DNA of 64,000 nt. Source: an uncultured Oscillospiraceae bacterium (GTDB lineage Bacteria > Bacillota > Clostridia > Oscillospirales > Ruminococcaceae). Below are positions 15,831-23,623 of this stretch, in pieces. Both the position numbers and the translations under genes were made by a program. The notes beneath the pieces are model-generated. The model worked only from the letters and a program-made list of their open reading frames with translations. It was not told where the DNA came from and searched no databases. How positions within the stretch are numbered: position 1 is the first letter of the stretch; the number at the start of each line of letters is the position of its first letter. The stretch is taken from NCBI GenBank assembly GCA_934448295.1, contig CAKSEY010000001.1, positions 1 through 64,000 on the forward strand, in the 5' to 3' direction.

Positions 15831-15859
15831 TTGACATTGCCGAAGAAAAAGGGTATAAT
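15831..15859 (+). promoter_or_regulatory. Promoter of the YabE-like gene and its leader
   Basis: TTGACA (15831-15836), 17-bp spacer, TATAAT (15854-15859), perfect sigma-A consensus. The transcription start is expected near 15866, leaving a leader of about 260 nt. Confidence 0.92.
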
Positions 15860-15865
15860 ACAAAA

Positions 15866-16127
15866 CATCAAAGCGAAACCGCCTTGATATGCAGCCTTGT
15901 GCTGCTCAAAACAGAAACCAACCAGGAGCCGACCGCCGCCTTAGCGGAGGGATATATAGATAACAGGCTCCAGAAATGCAATGCTCTGTTGGGGACAGTG
16001 CGTTTGCTTTTCAGCGCAGGCTTTCCCCGAAGCCTCAGCGCTGTACGTTAGTTACTCCCGGTGCCGGCTCTGCCGGGCTGCCGGGGAGATTGCCGGGACG
16101 GCATGAGTAACTGCTGAGGAGGCAAAT
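15866..16127 (+). promoter_or_regulatory. Structured 5' leader, candidate riboswitch or other cis-regulatory RNA
   Basis: The leader is unusually long and folded. GGAGCC (15925-15930) pairs with GGCTCC (15966-15971) around the hairpin CCGC-cTTA-GCGG (15936-15947); GGGGA (15981-15985) pairs with TCCCC (16024-16028); AGTTACTC (16050-16057) pairs perfectly with GAGTAACT (16105-16112), enclosing several CCGG-rich helices and stopping 3 nt before the ribosome-binding site GAGGAGG (16116-16122). c-di-AMP (ydaO) riboswitches often precede cell-wall hydrolase genes of this type, and the GTTAGTTACTCC segment recalls the ydaO junction, but the GGGGACCCA and GGGGTGAA-type ydaO motifs are not clear. The class is therefore left open. 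Confidence 0.55.
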
Positions 16128-17207
16128 ATGAAACCGCAGATAGTCAACGCAAAGATGAACCGCCTTATTTTCAAGGGAAAGCTGGTAAAGGGAGCAATAT
16201 TCGTTGCTGCAGTCTTTATGGTGGTGCTGATGACCGGTTCTATCTATTTCAAGGATCGAGTATATATCACAGACAACGGCGTCACCCGCGAGGTAATGAC
16301 CTCCGAGACGGACGTTTACGCGATACTGAAGCTCGCAAGCTATGAGCTTGGCACCAACGACAAGGTTTCCTACGAGGAAACAAGCAGCAACACAGCGTAC
16401 ATCACGATATACCGCTCCTTTGACGTGAACGTCGCCGCAGACGGAAAAACCTCCGCGATTCCCATGATAGACGGCACAGTTTCCGATGTTCTTGCAAAGG
16501 CAGGGATAACTCTCGGCGAATTCGACGAGGTATCATGTCCCCTGACCGATACGGCTTACGAGGGAATGGACATCACCGTCACAAGGGTGGAATACCGCAC
16601 CCGCGAGAGCGTTTCCGAGATAGCATACGACACGGAATACACCGATAACACAAATCTCGCCATCGGCACAGAATATGTGACCACAGAGGGCGCGCCCGGC
16701 AAGAGGGTCTACACCGTCAAGGAAAAGTACGTTGACGGAGTTCTCACCAGCCAGGAAATGATAAGCGACGAGATAACCGCACAGCCCGTCACCGAGGTCA
16801 TAGAGCGCGGTACGGCGCTTGCAACGCCCTACTCCAAGATGGACGACCCGGACGCGATAACGCTGGTAAACGGTCTCCCTGAGAACTACACCCGCGTTGT
16901 TTCCGGAAAGGCGACCGCCTACACCGCAGGCTACGGCGCAAGGACGGCAAGCGGCAGGCTTGCAGAGATAGGCACCTGCGCAGTAAATCCGAACGTTATC
17001 CCCTACGGAAGCAAGCTCTATATCGTTGCCAAGGACGGAAGCAAGGTCTACGGCTATGCAGTGGCGGCAGACACCGGTCTTGGTCTGATGGACGGCACCG
17101 TTGCAGTGGATCTCTATTTCGGAAGCATGGCCGAGCACTATTACGACAGCTGCCGCTGGGGCGCTGTCCAGGTGGATATCTACGTTCTTGAAGAGGGCAA
17201 CGGCTGA
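16128..17207 (+). CDS. G5 and 3D-domain cell-wall protein (YabE-like)
   Basis: A 359-residue membrane-anchored, extracellular protein. One transmembrane segment (about 19-40) is followed by DUF348-like ubiquitin folds (about 45-150; VTREVMTSETDVYAILKLA and SAIPMIDGTVSDVLAKAGI), a G5 domain (about 150-235; YDTEYTDNTNLAIGTEYV, GKRVYTVKEKYVDG) and a C-terminal 3D domain (about 262-350) with the Asp motif in AVAADTG and VDLYF, related to MltA-type lytic transglycosylase folds. Members remodel peptidoglycan or aid spore resuscitation (RpfB/YabE group). RBS GAGGAGG, 5 bp from ATG 16128. Expression is probably controlled through the folded leader. A terminator follows. Confidence 0.9.
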   Translation: MKPQIVNAKMNRLIFKGKLVKGAIFVAAVFMVVLMTGSIYFKDRVYITDNGVTREVMTSETDVYAILKLASYELGTNDKVSYEETSSNTAYITIYRSFDVNVAADGKTSAIPMIDGTVSDVLAKAGITLGEFDEVSCPLTDTAYEGMDITVTRVEYRTRESVSEIAYDTEYTDNTNLAIGTEYVTTEGAPGKRVYTVKEKYVDGVLTSQEMISDEITAQPVTEVIERGTALATPYSKMDDPDAITLVNGLPENYTRVVSGKATAYTAGYGARTASGRLAEIGTCAVNPNVIPYGSKLYIVAKDGSKVYGYAVAADTGLGLMDGTVAVDLYFGSMAEHYYDSCRWGAVQVDIYVLEEGNG

Positions 17208-17223
17208 TAAACCTAATATACAA

Positions 17224-17254
17224 CAAAAAGGAACGCGAAAACGTTCCTTTTTTA
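17224..17254 (+). terminator. Terminator after the YabE-like gene
   Basis: AAAAAGGAACG pairs with CGTTCCTTTTT around CGAAAA; T-run follows. Confidence 0.9.
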
Positions 17255-17273
17255 TTATGCCGAGATGATAAAA

Positions 17274-17298
17274 CCGGGAGAGCACACACCCTCCCGGA
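17274..17298 (-). terminator. Terminator of purL
   Basis: CCGGGAG (17274-17280) and CTCCCGG (17291-17297) form the stem; read leftward it is followed by TTTTATC. It lies 8 bp past the purL stop codon. Confidence 0.85.
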
Positions 17299-17305
17299 AA
17301 TCATT

Positions 17306-20300
17306 TTATGCGAAGTAATCCACGCCGGATTTGAACAGAAGCTGTTCCTTGTTGCCGGAAACGTTCTTCGCAACGTTGTCCGTAAGACGCTCTGTATGAC
17401 CCATCTTGCCCAGCACTCTGCCGTCCGGGGAGATAATGCCCTCGATAGCGTACATGGAGCTGTTGGGGTTGTAAGCCGCGTCCATGGTAGGATCGCCGTT
17501 CAGGTCAACGTACTGTGTAGCAACCTGACCGTTAGCGATAAGCTGCTTTATAACCGCCTCGGGAGCCACGAAGCGACCCTCGCCGTGGGATATCGGGATA
17601 TTGTGGATATCGCCGACATTGCAGCAGCTCAGCCACGGAGACTTGTTGGTGCATATTCTTGTCAGCGTGAGCTGCGACTGGTGGCGGCCGATGGTGTTGT
17701 AGGTCAGCGTGGGGCTTTCAGCGGTCAGCGGTACGATCTTTCCGAACGGAACCAGGCCAAGCTTTATCAGCGCCTGGAAGCCGTTGCAGATACCTATCAT
17801 CAGACCGTCGCGGCTGTACAGCATGGATTCAACGGCGTCCTTTATCTTCGGGTTGCGGAAGAACGCATTGATGAACTTAGCGGAGCCCTCCGGCTCGTCG
17901 CCGCCGGAGAAGCCTCCGGGGATAGCGATTATCTGGGACTGCCCGATAAGCTTCGCGAACTCGTTTACGCTGTCCTCCATATCCTTTGCGGAGAGGTTGC
18001 GGATAACGAATATCTCGCTGTCGCCGCCGTAGCGGTTGAACGCGTTAGCCATATCGTACTCGCAGTTCGTGCCCGGGAATACCGGGATAAGAACGCGGGG
18101 CTTTGCCACCTTTGCGGAGCTGTGCTTCAGCTCGCAGCCGCCGGTGTAGGAGATCTTCTCGGGAGCGGGCTTCTCGGGGAGCTGCGCCTTGAATATCGGC
18201 TCCAGAACGTCGTCCCACTTCTTCTCAAGGGAAGCAGCGTCCAGCTTTACGTCTCCGGAAGTGATGGTATAGTCGGCAACGGTCTCGCCGATGGTTTTTA
18301 CGCCGTCAGCCTCCCCGTCAAGTTCCAGAATGAACGCGCCGTAAACCGGTGTGAACAGCTCCTCGTCCGTGAGCTTGTCCAGCCTTGCGCCTATCTGGTT
18401 GCCGAGGGACATCTTGAAGATACCCTCAGCCACGCCGCCGTGCGCTACGCTCCATACTGCGACAGCCTTCTTGTCCTTTATGAGCTTCTCAACCGTGCGG
18501 AATACTTCCTTAACGCTGTCAAATACCGGCAGACCGTTTTCATCGTACCTCGGCGCGATATAGCCTATCTTGTGACCCGCCGCCTTGAACTCAGCGGAAA
18601 TAACGTCCTGAGCCTTTGCAGTGGAAACAGCGAAAGAAACCAGCGTCGGCGGAACGTCAATGTGCTCGAACGTGCCGCTCATGCTGTCCTTGCCGCCGAT
18701 AGCGCCGCAGCCCATCTCAAGCTGCGCACGGTAAGCGCCGAGCAGCGCTGCGAACGGCTTGCCCCATCTTTCGGGCTTGCCCTGCGTTCTCTCGAAATAC
18801 TCCTGGAATGTCAGCCAGCAGTGCTCATAGGTGCCGCCTGCCGCAACTACCTTTGCGATACTCTCAACAACTGCGCATACGGCTCCGTGATACGGCGACT
18901 GTGTGGAGACAGCCGGGTCGAAGCCCCACGCCATGATGGAGGTGGTGTTCGTCTTTGCGTTCAGCACCGGGAGCTTTGCCGCCATAGCCTGTACGGGGGT
19001 CTGCTGGGTCTTTCCGGAGAACGGCATAAGCACGGTAGCGCCGCCGATAGTGCTGTCAAAGCGCTGAACCAGACCTCTCTGCGAGCAGATGTTGAGGTCG
19101 GTGACCATGCCCTCCCAGTCAGCGGCGGTGTTCTTCCTGCCGGTGGAGTAGGAGACCTTTACGTCCGGAACAGCAACGTCAGTGTGCTTCTCAGCGCCGT
19201 TGGAGTTGAGGAACTCTCTGGAGATATCGACGATGGTCTTGCCGTTCCAGTTCATGCGGAGCCTCGGCTCTGCCTTTACGACTGCAACAGGTGTGGATTC
19301 AAGATTCTCCTTGGAAGCCAGCGCGCGGAACTTATCCGCGTCCTCCGGGGCAACCACTACCGCCATTCTCTCCTGGGATTCGGAGATAGCAAGCTCGGTG
19401 CCGTCCAGACCGTCGTACTTCTTCGGAACCGCGTTCAGGTCTATCTCCAGACCGTCGGCAAGCTCGCCGATGGCAACGGAAACTCCGCCCGCTCCAAAAT
19501 CGTTGCAGCGCTTGATAAGGCGCGTAGCCTCGGGATTTCTGAACAATCTCTGGAGCTTTCTTTCCTCCGGAGCGTTACCTTTCTGTACCTCTGCGCCGCA
19601 GGTGTCGAGGGACTTCACGCTGTGCGCCTTGGAGGAGCCGGTAGCGCCGCCGCAGCCGTCGCGTCCGGTGCGTCCGCCGAGCAGGATAATGATGTCGCCG
19701 GGAGCCGGGCGCTCTCTGCGCACGTTCTCAGCGGGAGCCGCGCCGATGACCGCGCCTATCTCCATGCGCTTTGCCATATATCCGGGGTGATAGATCTCCG
19801 CAACATGACCTGTTGCAAGGCCTATCTGGTTGCCGTAGCTGGAGTATCCGGCGGCAGCGGTGGTGGTTATCTTTCTGGGCGGGAGCTTTCCCTTGATGGT
19901 CTTTTCGACCGGCAGCAGCGGGTCGGAGGCTCCGGTAACTCTCATTGCCTGATAAACGTAGGAACGGCCGGAAAGCGGGTCGCGGATAGCGCCGCCGAGA
20001 CAGGTAGCCGCGCCGCCGAACGGCTCGATCTCCGTCGGGTGGTTGTGGGTCTCGTTCTTGAACATCAGCAGCCAGTCCTCGTCCTTGCCGTCAACATCTA
20101 CCTTGATGCGGACGGAGCAGGCGTTGATCTCCTCGCTCTCGTCAAGATCCTTCAGGATACCGTCCTTTTTGAGCTTCTTCGCTGCCAGCGTTGCAATGTC
20201 CATCAGGCAGAGGGGCTTGTTATCCCTGCCGAGCTCGTGGCGGTCTGCCTTGTATTCCGCGTATGTATCAGCGATGTAGGATGGCTTGATATCTGCGTTG

Positions 20301-21001
20301 TCGATTATGGTGCCGAATGTGGTGTGACGGCAGTGATCAGACCAGTAGGTGTCGATCATGCGTATCTCGGTGATGGTGGGGTCGCGGTGTTCGCTCTTGA
20401 AGTAATCCTGGCAGAACTTGATATCGTCGTTGTCCATTGCAAGACCGTAGTGTACCACGAAATCCGCTAGCTCTGCATCGGTCTTGCTGATGAAGCCGGT
20501 GAGGGTCTCAACGCTTGTGGGGATAGAATACTTCACCTCGAGGGTGTCGTACTTGTCGAAGCCGCACTCGCGGGATTCGACCGCATTGATGAGGTAGTGC
20601 TTTATGCGCCCGAATTCCTCGTCCGTGATATTGCCCTTAAGGACGTATATCTTCGCGTACTTGACCACAGGACGTTCGCCGGGGCAGAGCATCTGAATAC
20701 ACTGCGCCGCAGAATCCGCGCGCTGGTCGAACTGACCGGGCAGGAATTCCACCGCGAACATACGCTCATCAGCCGCAGGCTCGGGCAGGTCGTAGTAAAC
20801 CTCGTCAACAGGCGGCTCGGAGAACACGGTCGGCACGGCTGCCTTGAAGTTCTCCCTGGGGAGCTTCTCGCAGTCGTAGCGGTTGATTATCCTTACGTTC
20901 TTTACTGAGGTGATGCCGAGAGCCACGTTCAGGTCGGACAGCACTGCGCCGCCGTCTACTGCGAACTGGGGCTTCTTCTCCACATAAATTCGGTAAACCA
21001 T
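17306..21001 (-). CDS. purL: Phosphoribosylformylglycinamidine synthase, single-chain form
   Basis: 1231 residues. Catalyses step 4 of purine synthesis: FGAR plus glutamine and ATP gives FGAM. This is the large single-chain type that unites the N-terminal (PurS-like) region, two AIRS-type ATP/FGAR halves and a C-terminal glutaminase, instead of the separate PurS/PurQ/PurL of Bacillus. Visible motifs: DTYWSDHCRHTTF and LLMFKNETHNHPTEIEPFGG (first synthase half), LGGRTGRDGCGGATGSS, CGAIGGKDSMSGTF (second half), and the glutaminase block VFPGTNCEYDMA...PGGFSGGDE...GICNGFQAL with the nucleophile Cys, then the His/Glu pair in SHGEGRF. No other pur gene is adjacent. Promoter TTGATT-17-TATAAT on the minus strand at 21078-21106; no purine riboswitch was recognised in the short leader. 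Confidence 0.97.
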   Translation of the reverse strand: MVYRIYVEKKPQFAVDGGAVLSDLNVALGITSVKNVRIINRYDCEKLPRENFKAAVPTVFSEPPVDEVYYDLPEPAADERMFAVEFLPGQFDQRADSAAQCIQMLCPGERPVVKYAKIYVLKGNITDEEFGRIKHYLINAVESRECGFDKYDTLEVKYSIPTSVETLTGFISKTDAELADFVVHYGLAMDNDDIKFCQDYFKSEHRDPTITEIRMIDTYWSDHCRHTTFGTIIDNADIKPSYIADTYAEYKADRHELGRDNKPLCLMDIATLAAKKLKKDGILKDLDESEEINACSVRIKVDVDGKDEDWLLMFKNETHNHPTEIEPFGGAATCLGGAIRDPLSGRSYVYQAMRVTGASDPLLPVEKTIKGKLPPRKITTTAAAGYSSYGNQIGLATGHVAEIYHPGYMAKRMEIGAVIGAAPAENVRRERPAPGDIIILLGGRTGRDGCGGATGSSKAHSVKSLDTCGAEVQKGNAPEERKLQRLFRNPEATRLIKRCNDFGAGGVSVAIGELADGLEIDLNAVPKKYDGLDGTELAISESQERMAVVVAPEDADKFRALASKENLESTPVAVVKAEPRLRMNWNGKTIVDISREFLNSNGAEKHTDVAVPDVKVSYSTGRKNTAADWEGMVTDLNICSQRGLVQRFDSTIGGATVLMPFSGKTQQTPVQAMAAKLPVLNAKTNTTSIMAWGFDPAVSTQSPYHGAVCAVVESIAKVVAAGGTYEHCWLTFQEYFERTQGKPERWGKPFAALLGAYRAQLEMGCGAIGGKDSMSGTFEHIDVPPTLVSFAVSTAKAQDVISAEFKAAGHKIGYIAPRYDENGLPVFDSVKEVFRTVEKLIKDKKAVAVWSVAHGGVAEGIFKMSLGNQIGARLDKLTDEELFTPVYGAFILELDGEADGVKTIGETVADYTITSGDVKLDAASLEKKWDDVLEPIFKAQLPEKPAPEKISYTGGCELKHSSAKVAKPRVLIPVFPGTNCEYDMANAFNRYGGDSEIFVIRNLSAKDMEDSVNEFAKLIGQSQIIAIPGGFSGGDEPEGSAKFINAFFRNPKIKDAVESMLYSRDGLMIGICNGFQALIKLGLVPFGKIVPLTAESPTLTYNTIGRHQSQLTLTRICTNKSPWLSCCNVGDIHNIPISHGEGRFVAPEAVIKQLIANGQVATQYVDLNGDPTMDAAYNPNSSMYAIEGIISPDGRVLGKMGHTERLTDNVAKNVSGNKEQLLFKSGVDYFA

Positions 21002-21077
21002 TGTTTTTCCTCCAACTTTTCATAGGTGCGCCGCGAAACGTGCGCCCTCGACAGCTTTCGCTGCAATAATCAATAAC

Positions 21078-21106
21078 ATTATACTACTAAACAAGCAATA
21101 AATCAA
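21078..21106 (-). promoter_or_regulatory. Promoter of purL
   Basis: Minus-strand TTGATT (21101-21106), 17-bp spacer, TATAAT (21078-21083). Confidence 0.75.
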
Positions 21107-21152
21107 GATATCGGAGTGCAGAAATATTGCGGCTCCGGCATTGGTTATTTGG

Positions 21153-21449
21153 TTATTTGTTCTCCGCGTGCGCGCGCATCAGCTCTGCGTATTCCGTGCT
21201 GGAGCACTTCTCCGCCATCGCAAGCAGGGAATCCTTCGTATCGCAGGCGGCTTCTATCGCCTTCAGCAGCGCCCAGTTGAGCCCGTCGCAGTCCGGGGAA
21301 AACAGCCCGGTAAGCTGCGCCGCGTCGTCCTCTGAAAGCGGCTGATTGAAATTCAGGAGCTTGTCGTATTTCTCGAAAAGCTCGTCGGAAAGCTCCGCGT
21401 CCGCCGGGATAGGCCCCAGCGCAAGGAGCTGCTTTATACTGCTGGTCAT
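21153..21449 (-). CDS. Small acidic hypothetical protein downstream of mtaB
   Basis: A 98-residue acidic, helical soluble protein (MTSSIKQLLALGPIPADAEL...). I do not recognise a family. It has no signal peptide or metal motif; the Asp/Glu-rich middle (SDELFEKYDKLL, LSEDDAAQL) suggests a small helical bundle. The start at ATG 21449 is chosen because AGGAGATA lies just upstream; a longer frame to 21485 would overlap the mtaB stop region. It follows mtaB by 11 bp, so it is probably co-transcribed with it. Confidence 0.7.
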   Translation of the reverse strand: MTSSIKQLLALGPIPADAELSDELFEKYDKLLNFNQPLSEDDAAQLTGLFSPDCDGLNWALLKAIEAACDTKDSLLAMAEKCSSTEYAELMRAHAENK

Positions 21450-21460
21450 AACGTATCTCC

Positions 21461-22747
21461 TCAGAATTTTGTTGTTCCGGTGCAATAGCCCTGTCCCGCC
21501 CCGGTTATCTTCACCTGCGCAAGCGTGTGGCGCGGAATATCCTCGCCGTAAATGCGCACAGGCATATAGCTTTCAGTAAATCCGTGGCAGAATTCCGGGC
21601 TGGTCTGCTTTTCTATCAGCACGGTCTGCACCGAGCCTGCCTGCTTTTCAAGGTACTCCTGCTCAATGCGGGCGGCAAGGGCGTTCATTTCCCTTGCGCG
21701 GGCAGATTTGACGTGCGGCAGCACCTGATTCGTGCGCATTCCCGCGACCGTGCCGGGTCTTATGGAGTACGGGAAAACGTGTATCTTCGCGAATCCCAGC
21801 TTTTCCACAAACGCCATGCTCTCCGCGAATTCCTCGTCAGTCTCCCCGGGGAATCCAACCATGATATCCGTGGTTATCGAGCACCCGGGAAACGCCGCGC
21901 GGAGCTTCTCCACCAGCGCGGAATATTCCCCGCAGGTGTAGCGCCGCTTCATTCTTTTCAGCACCGCGTCGCTCCCGGACTGAAGCGACAGATGGAAGTG
22001 CGGGCACAGCTTTTCGCAGGCTTTCAGCCGGGATATTTCCTCGTCCGTCAGCGTGTCCGCTTCAAGGGAGCCGAGCCGCACCCGCTCTATTCCCTCCGCC
22101 TGCGCCGCCATTACCGCGTCCGCCGGGGTGTATCCGATATCTTCCCCGTAGCAGCCGATGTTTATTCCGGTGAGCACTATCTCGCGGTTGCCTGCGGCGG
22201 CCGCCTGATTCGCCTGCGCGGTTATCTCCTCCGGCGGGAGCGAGCGCACCCGCCCGCGCGCCGTGGGAATTATGCAGTAGGTGCAGAATCTGTCGCAGCC
22301 GTCCTCTATCTTGATGAATGCGCGGGTGCGGTCAAGGTCGGGCGCGGCGGAGCTTTCGTCGAATTCCCGGCTGAGCTGGTCAACGCAGGAGAATCTCCTG
22401 CGCTCCGCAAGGAATTTCGACACCATCATGGGAATTTCGGATTTGTTCGCGTTTCCGGTGATGATGTCGGCGGCGGAGCAGTCCCTTTCCGCTTCCTCCG
22501 GGTATGCCTGCGGATAGCAGCCGCATAGCACCGTTATCGCCTCCGGATTCTGCGCTTTGCAGTGGGACACCGCCTGGCGTGCTTTCTTCACCCCCATGCC
22601 CGTGACGGCGCAGGAATTTATGACGTACACGTCCGCAGGCTCGCCGTCCGCCGCCTGGGTATACCCGGCTGCAAGGAATGTCGCAGATATCGCGGCGCTC
22701 TCGCAGGAATTGACCTTGCAGCCTAGTGTTGTAATGCTGAATTTCAT
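21461..22747 (-). CDS. mtaB: tRNA (N6-L-threonylcarbamoyladenosine(37)-C2)-methylthiotransferase
   Basis: A 428-residue radical SAM enzyme that converts t6A to ms2t6A at position 37 of ANN-decoding tRNAs. Its order is that of the methylthiotransferase family: UPF0004 domain with three cluster cysteines (TLGCKVN, INSCAVT, VLCGCYPQ), the radical SAM motif CDRFCTYC (CxxxCxxC, about 151-158) followed by IIPTARGR, VGFPGETDEEF, and a C-terminal TRAM-like region. The MtaB subgroup rather than MiaB or RimO is indicated by TTLGCKVNxxES and the SxQSGSD context. The start at ATG 22747 (RBS GAGGTA) is preferred to the longer 456-residue frame. Promoter on the minus strand: TTGCAA (22856-22861), 17 bp, TATAAT (22833-22838). 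Confidence 0.93.
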   Translation of the reverse strand: MKFSITTLGCKVNSCESAAISATFLAAGYTQAADGEPADVYVINSCAVTGMGVKKARQAVSHCKAQNPEAITVLCGCYPQAYPEEAERDCSAADIITGNANKSEIPMMVSKFLAERRRFSCVDQLSREFDESSAAPDLDRTRAFIKIEDGCDRFCTYCIIPTARGRVRSLPPEEITAQANQAAAAGNREIVLTGINIGCYGEDIGYTPADAVMAAQAEGIERVRLGSLEADTLTDEEISRLKACEKLCPHFHLSLQSGSDAVLKRMKRRYTCGEYSALVEKLRAAFPGCSITTDIMVGFPGETDEEFAESMAFVEKLGFAKIHVFPYSIRPGTVAGMRTNQVLPHVKSARAREMNALAARIEQEYLEKQAGSVQTVLIEKQTSPEFCHGFTESYMPVRIYGEDIPRHTLAQVKITGAGQGYCTGTTKF

Positions 22748-22832
22748 TATGGAGTACCTCTTTTCGGGAAACAGGAAACGTTTCCGGTGCGGTTTCGTAA
22801 TTTTAGCCAAAACGAAAACTTGATATAACAAT

Positions 22833-22861
22833 ATTATACTTTATTATTCCGAATTTTGCAA
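22833..22861 (-). promoter_or_regulatory. Promoter of mtaB
   Basis: Minus-strand TTGCAA (22856-22861), 17-bp spacer, TATAAT (22833-22838). It is back to back with the promoter at 22869-22897. The palindrome GGAAACGTTTCC (22774-22785) lies in the mtaB leader. Confidence 0.7.
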
Positions 22862-22868
22862 TAAGCTA

Positions 22869-22897
22869 TTGACTAATTTTCAGTTTGAGGATATACT
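22869..22897 (+). promoter_or_regulatory. Promoter of the HPr-like gene pair
   Basis: TTGACT (22869-22874), 17-bp spacer, TATACT (22892-22897). Confidence 0.75.
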
Positions 22898-22954
22898 TAA
22901 TTACAGAGGAAATAATATCCTCAGAATTCAACACCAGAAAGGCGGCGGTATTCA

Positions 22955-23188
22955 ATGAGAAAAATGAGAATCCAGCTCGGCTCCATCGCAGACGTCAAGG
23001 AGTTCGTAGCGCTCACCAACAGCTATTCATTTGAAAGCGACCTCGTGTCCGGCAGATATGCGGTAGACGCAAAATCCATCATGGGCATTTTCAGTCTTGA
23101 CCTTGCAAAGCCGCTTGATTTCGTTGTACACGATGAAAGCGCAAAGGCTGACGAGCTGCTTGACGCAGTTACAAAGTTCAGGGTCTGA
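22955..23188 (+). CDS. HPr-like protein lacking the catalytic histidine (Crh-like), copy 1
   Basis: A 77-residue HPr-fold protein. The segment DAKSIMGIFSLDLAKPL (about 38-54) matches the HPr/Crh region around regulatory Ser46 (NLKSIMGVMSL in B. subtilis HPr). The active-site segment GIHARPA of HPr is absent: the equivalent N-terminal stretch LGSIADVKEFVALTNSY has no His or Arg. It therefore cannot carry phosphate in the PTS the usual way, but could be phosphorylated on the serine by HPr kinase and act in carbon catabolite control, as Crh does. It shares the IMGIFSLDL core with the next gene, 42 bp downstream. A GAAAGG-type RBS precedes ATG 22955; an internal ATG three codons later is also possible. 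Confidence 0.85.
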   Translation: MRKMRIQLGSIADVKEFVALTNSYSFESDLVSGRYAVDAKSIMGIFSLDLAKPLDFVVHDESAKADELLDAVTKFRV

Positions 23189-23230
23189 ACAGCGCATTGA
23201 CCAGACTTATCTACGAAAGGAAGTATTTTT

Positions 23231-23461
23231 ATGAAGACAGTTAAGATCAATATCAACACCATCAACGACGTTAAGGATTTCGTTACTATCGTATCCCGCT
23301 GCGATTATGATGTAGACATCATTTCCGGCAGATATGCTATCGATGCAAAGTCCATCATGGGTATCTTCAGCCTTGACCTCTCCAAGGAGCTGACGCTGAA
23401 CATCCACAGCGACGACTGCGCAGATTTCCTCGACGCTATCAGCAAGTATATCGTAAAGTGA
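23231..23461 (+). CDS. HPr-like protein lacking the catalytic histidine (Crh-like), copy 2
   Basis: A 76-residue paralogue of the preceding protein. The best conserved block is SGRYAIDAKSIMGIFSLDL, which is almost identical in both copies (YAVDAKSIMGIFSLDL in copy 1). The N-terminal strand and helix (KININTINDVKDFVTIVSRCDYD) again lack the HPr phospho-histidine; a Cys is present near residue 24. The spacing, RBS GAAAGGA and shared terminator indicate one operon with copy 1. Function as a serine-phosphorylated regulator is inference. Confidence 0.85.
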   Translation: MKTVKININTINDVKDFVTIVSRCDYDVDIISGRYAIDAKSIMGIFSLDLSKELTLNIHSDDCADFLDAISKYIVK

Positions 23462-23480
23462 GCTGCTGCTAAAACAACAG

Positions 23481-23510
23481 AAATGCCGTCCTTTTTGGGC
23501 GGCATTTTTT
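23481..23510 (+). terminator. Terminator after the HPr-like pair
   Basis: AAATGCCGTCC pairs with GGGCGGCATTT (one G-U), followed by T-run. Confidence 0.9.
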
Positions 23511-23530
23511 GTTGATTATCTGAAAAACTA

Positions 23531-23559
23531 TTGATTTTCTTAAAAAATTTTGTTATAAT
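23531..23559 (+). promoter_or_regulatory. Promoter of fucI
   Basis: TTGATT (23531-23536), 17-bp spacer, TATAAT (23554-23559), about 65 bp before the start codon. Confidence 0.8.
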
Positions 23560-23623
23560 TGTAGAGAAACAACCACCGATCCGCTTTGGTGGAACAATCA
23601 GATATCTGAAAGGAAGTTGATCT

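Noticed and set aside
17396..20470. 1024-codon open frame antisense to purL
   Set aside because: Long antisense frames are frequent here because of codon bias; it has no RBS, signal or family motif, and purL on the other strand is certain. The same applies to the long antisense frames over gyrB (56508-58103), the YcdB-like gene (13560-14900), mnmG and others.
21005..21150. Purine or PreQ1 riboswitch before purL
   Set aside because: The leader after the -10 element is about 70 nt and shows none of the conserved loop sequences.
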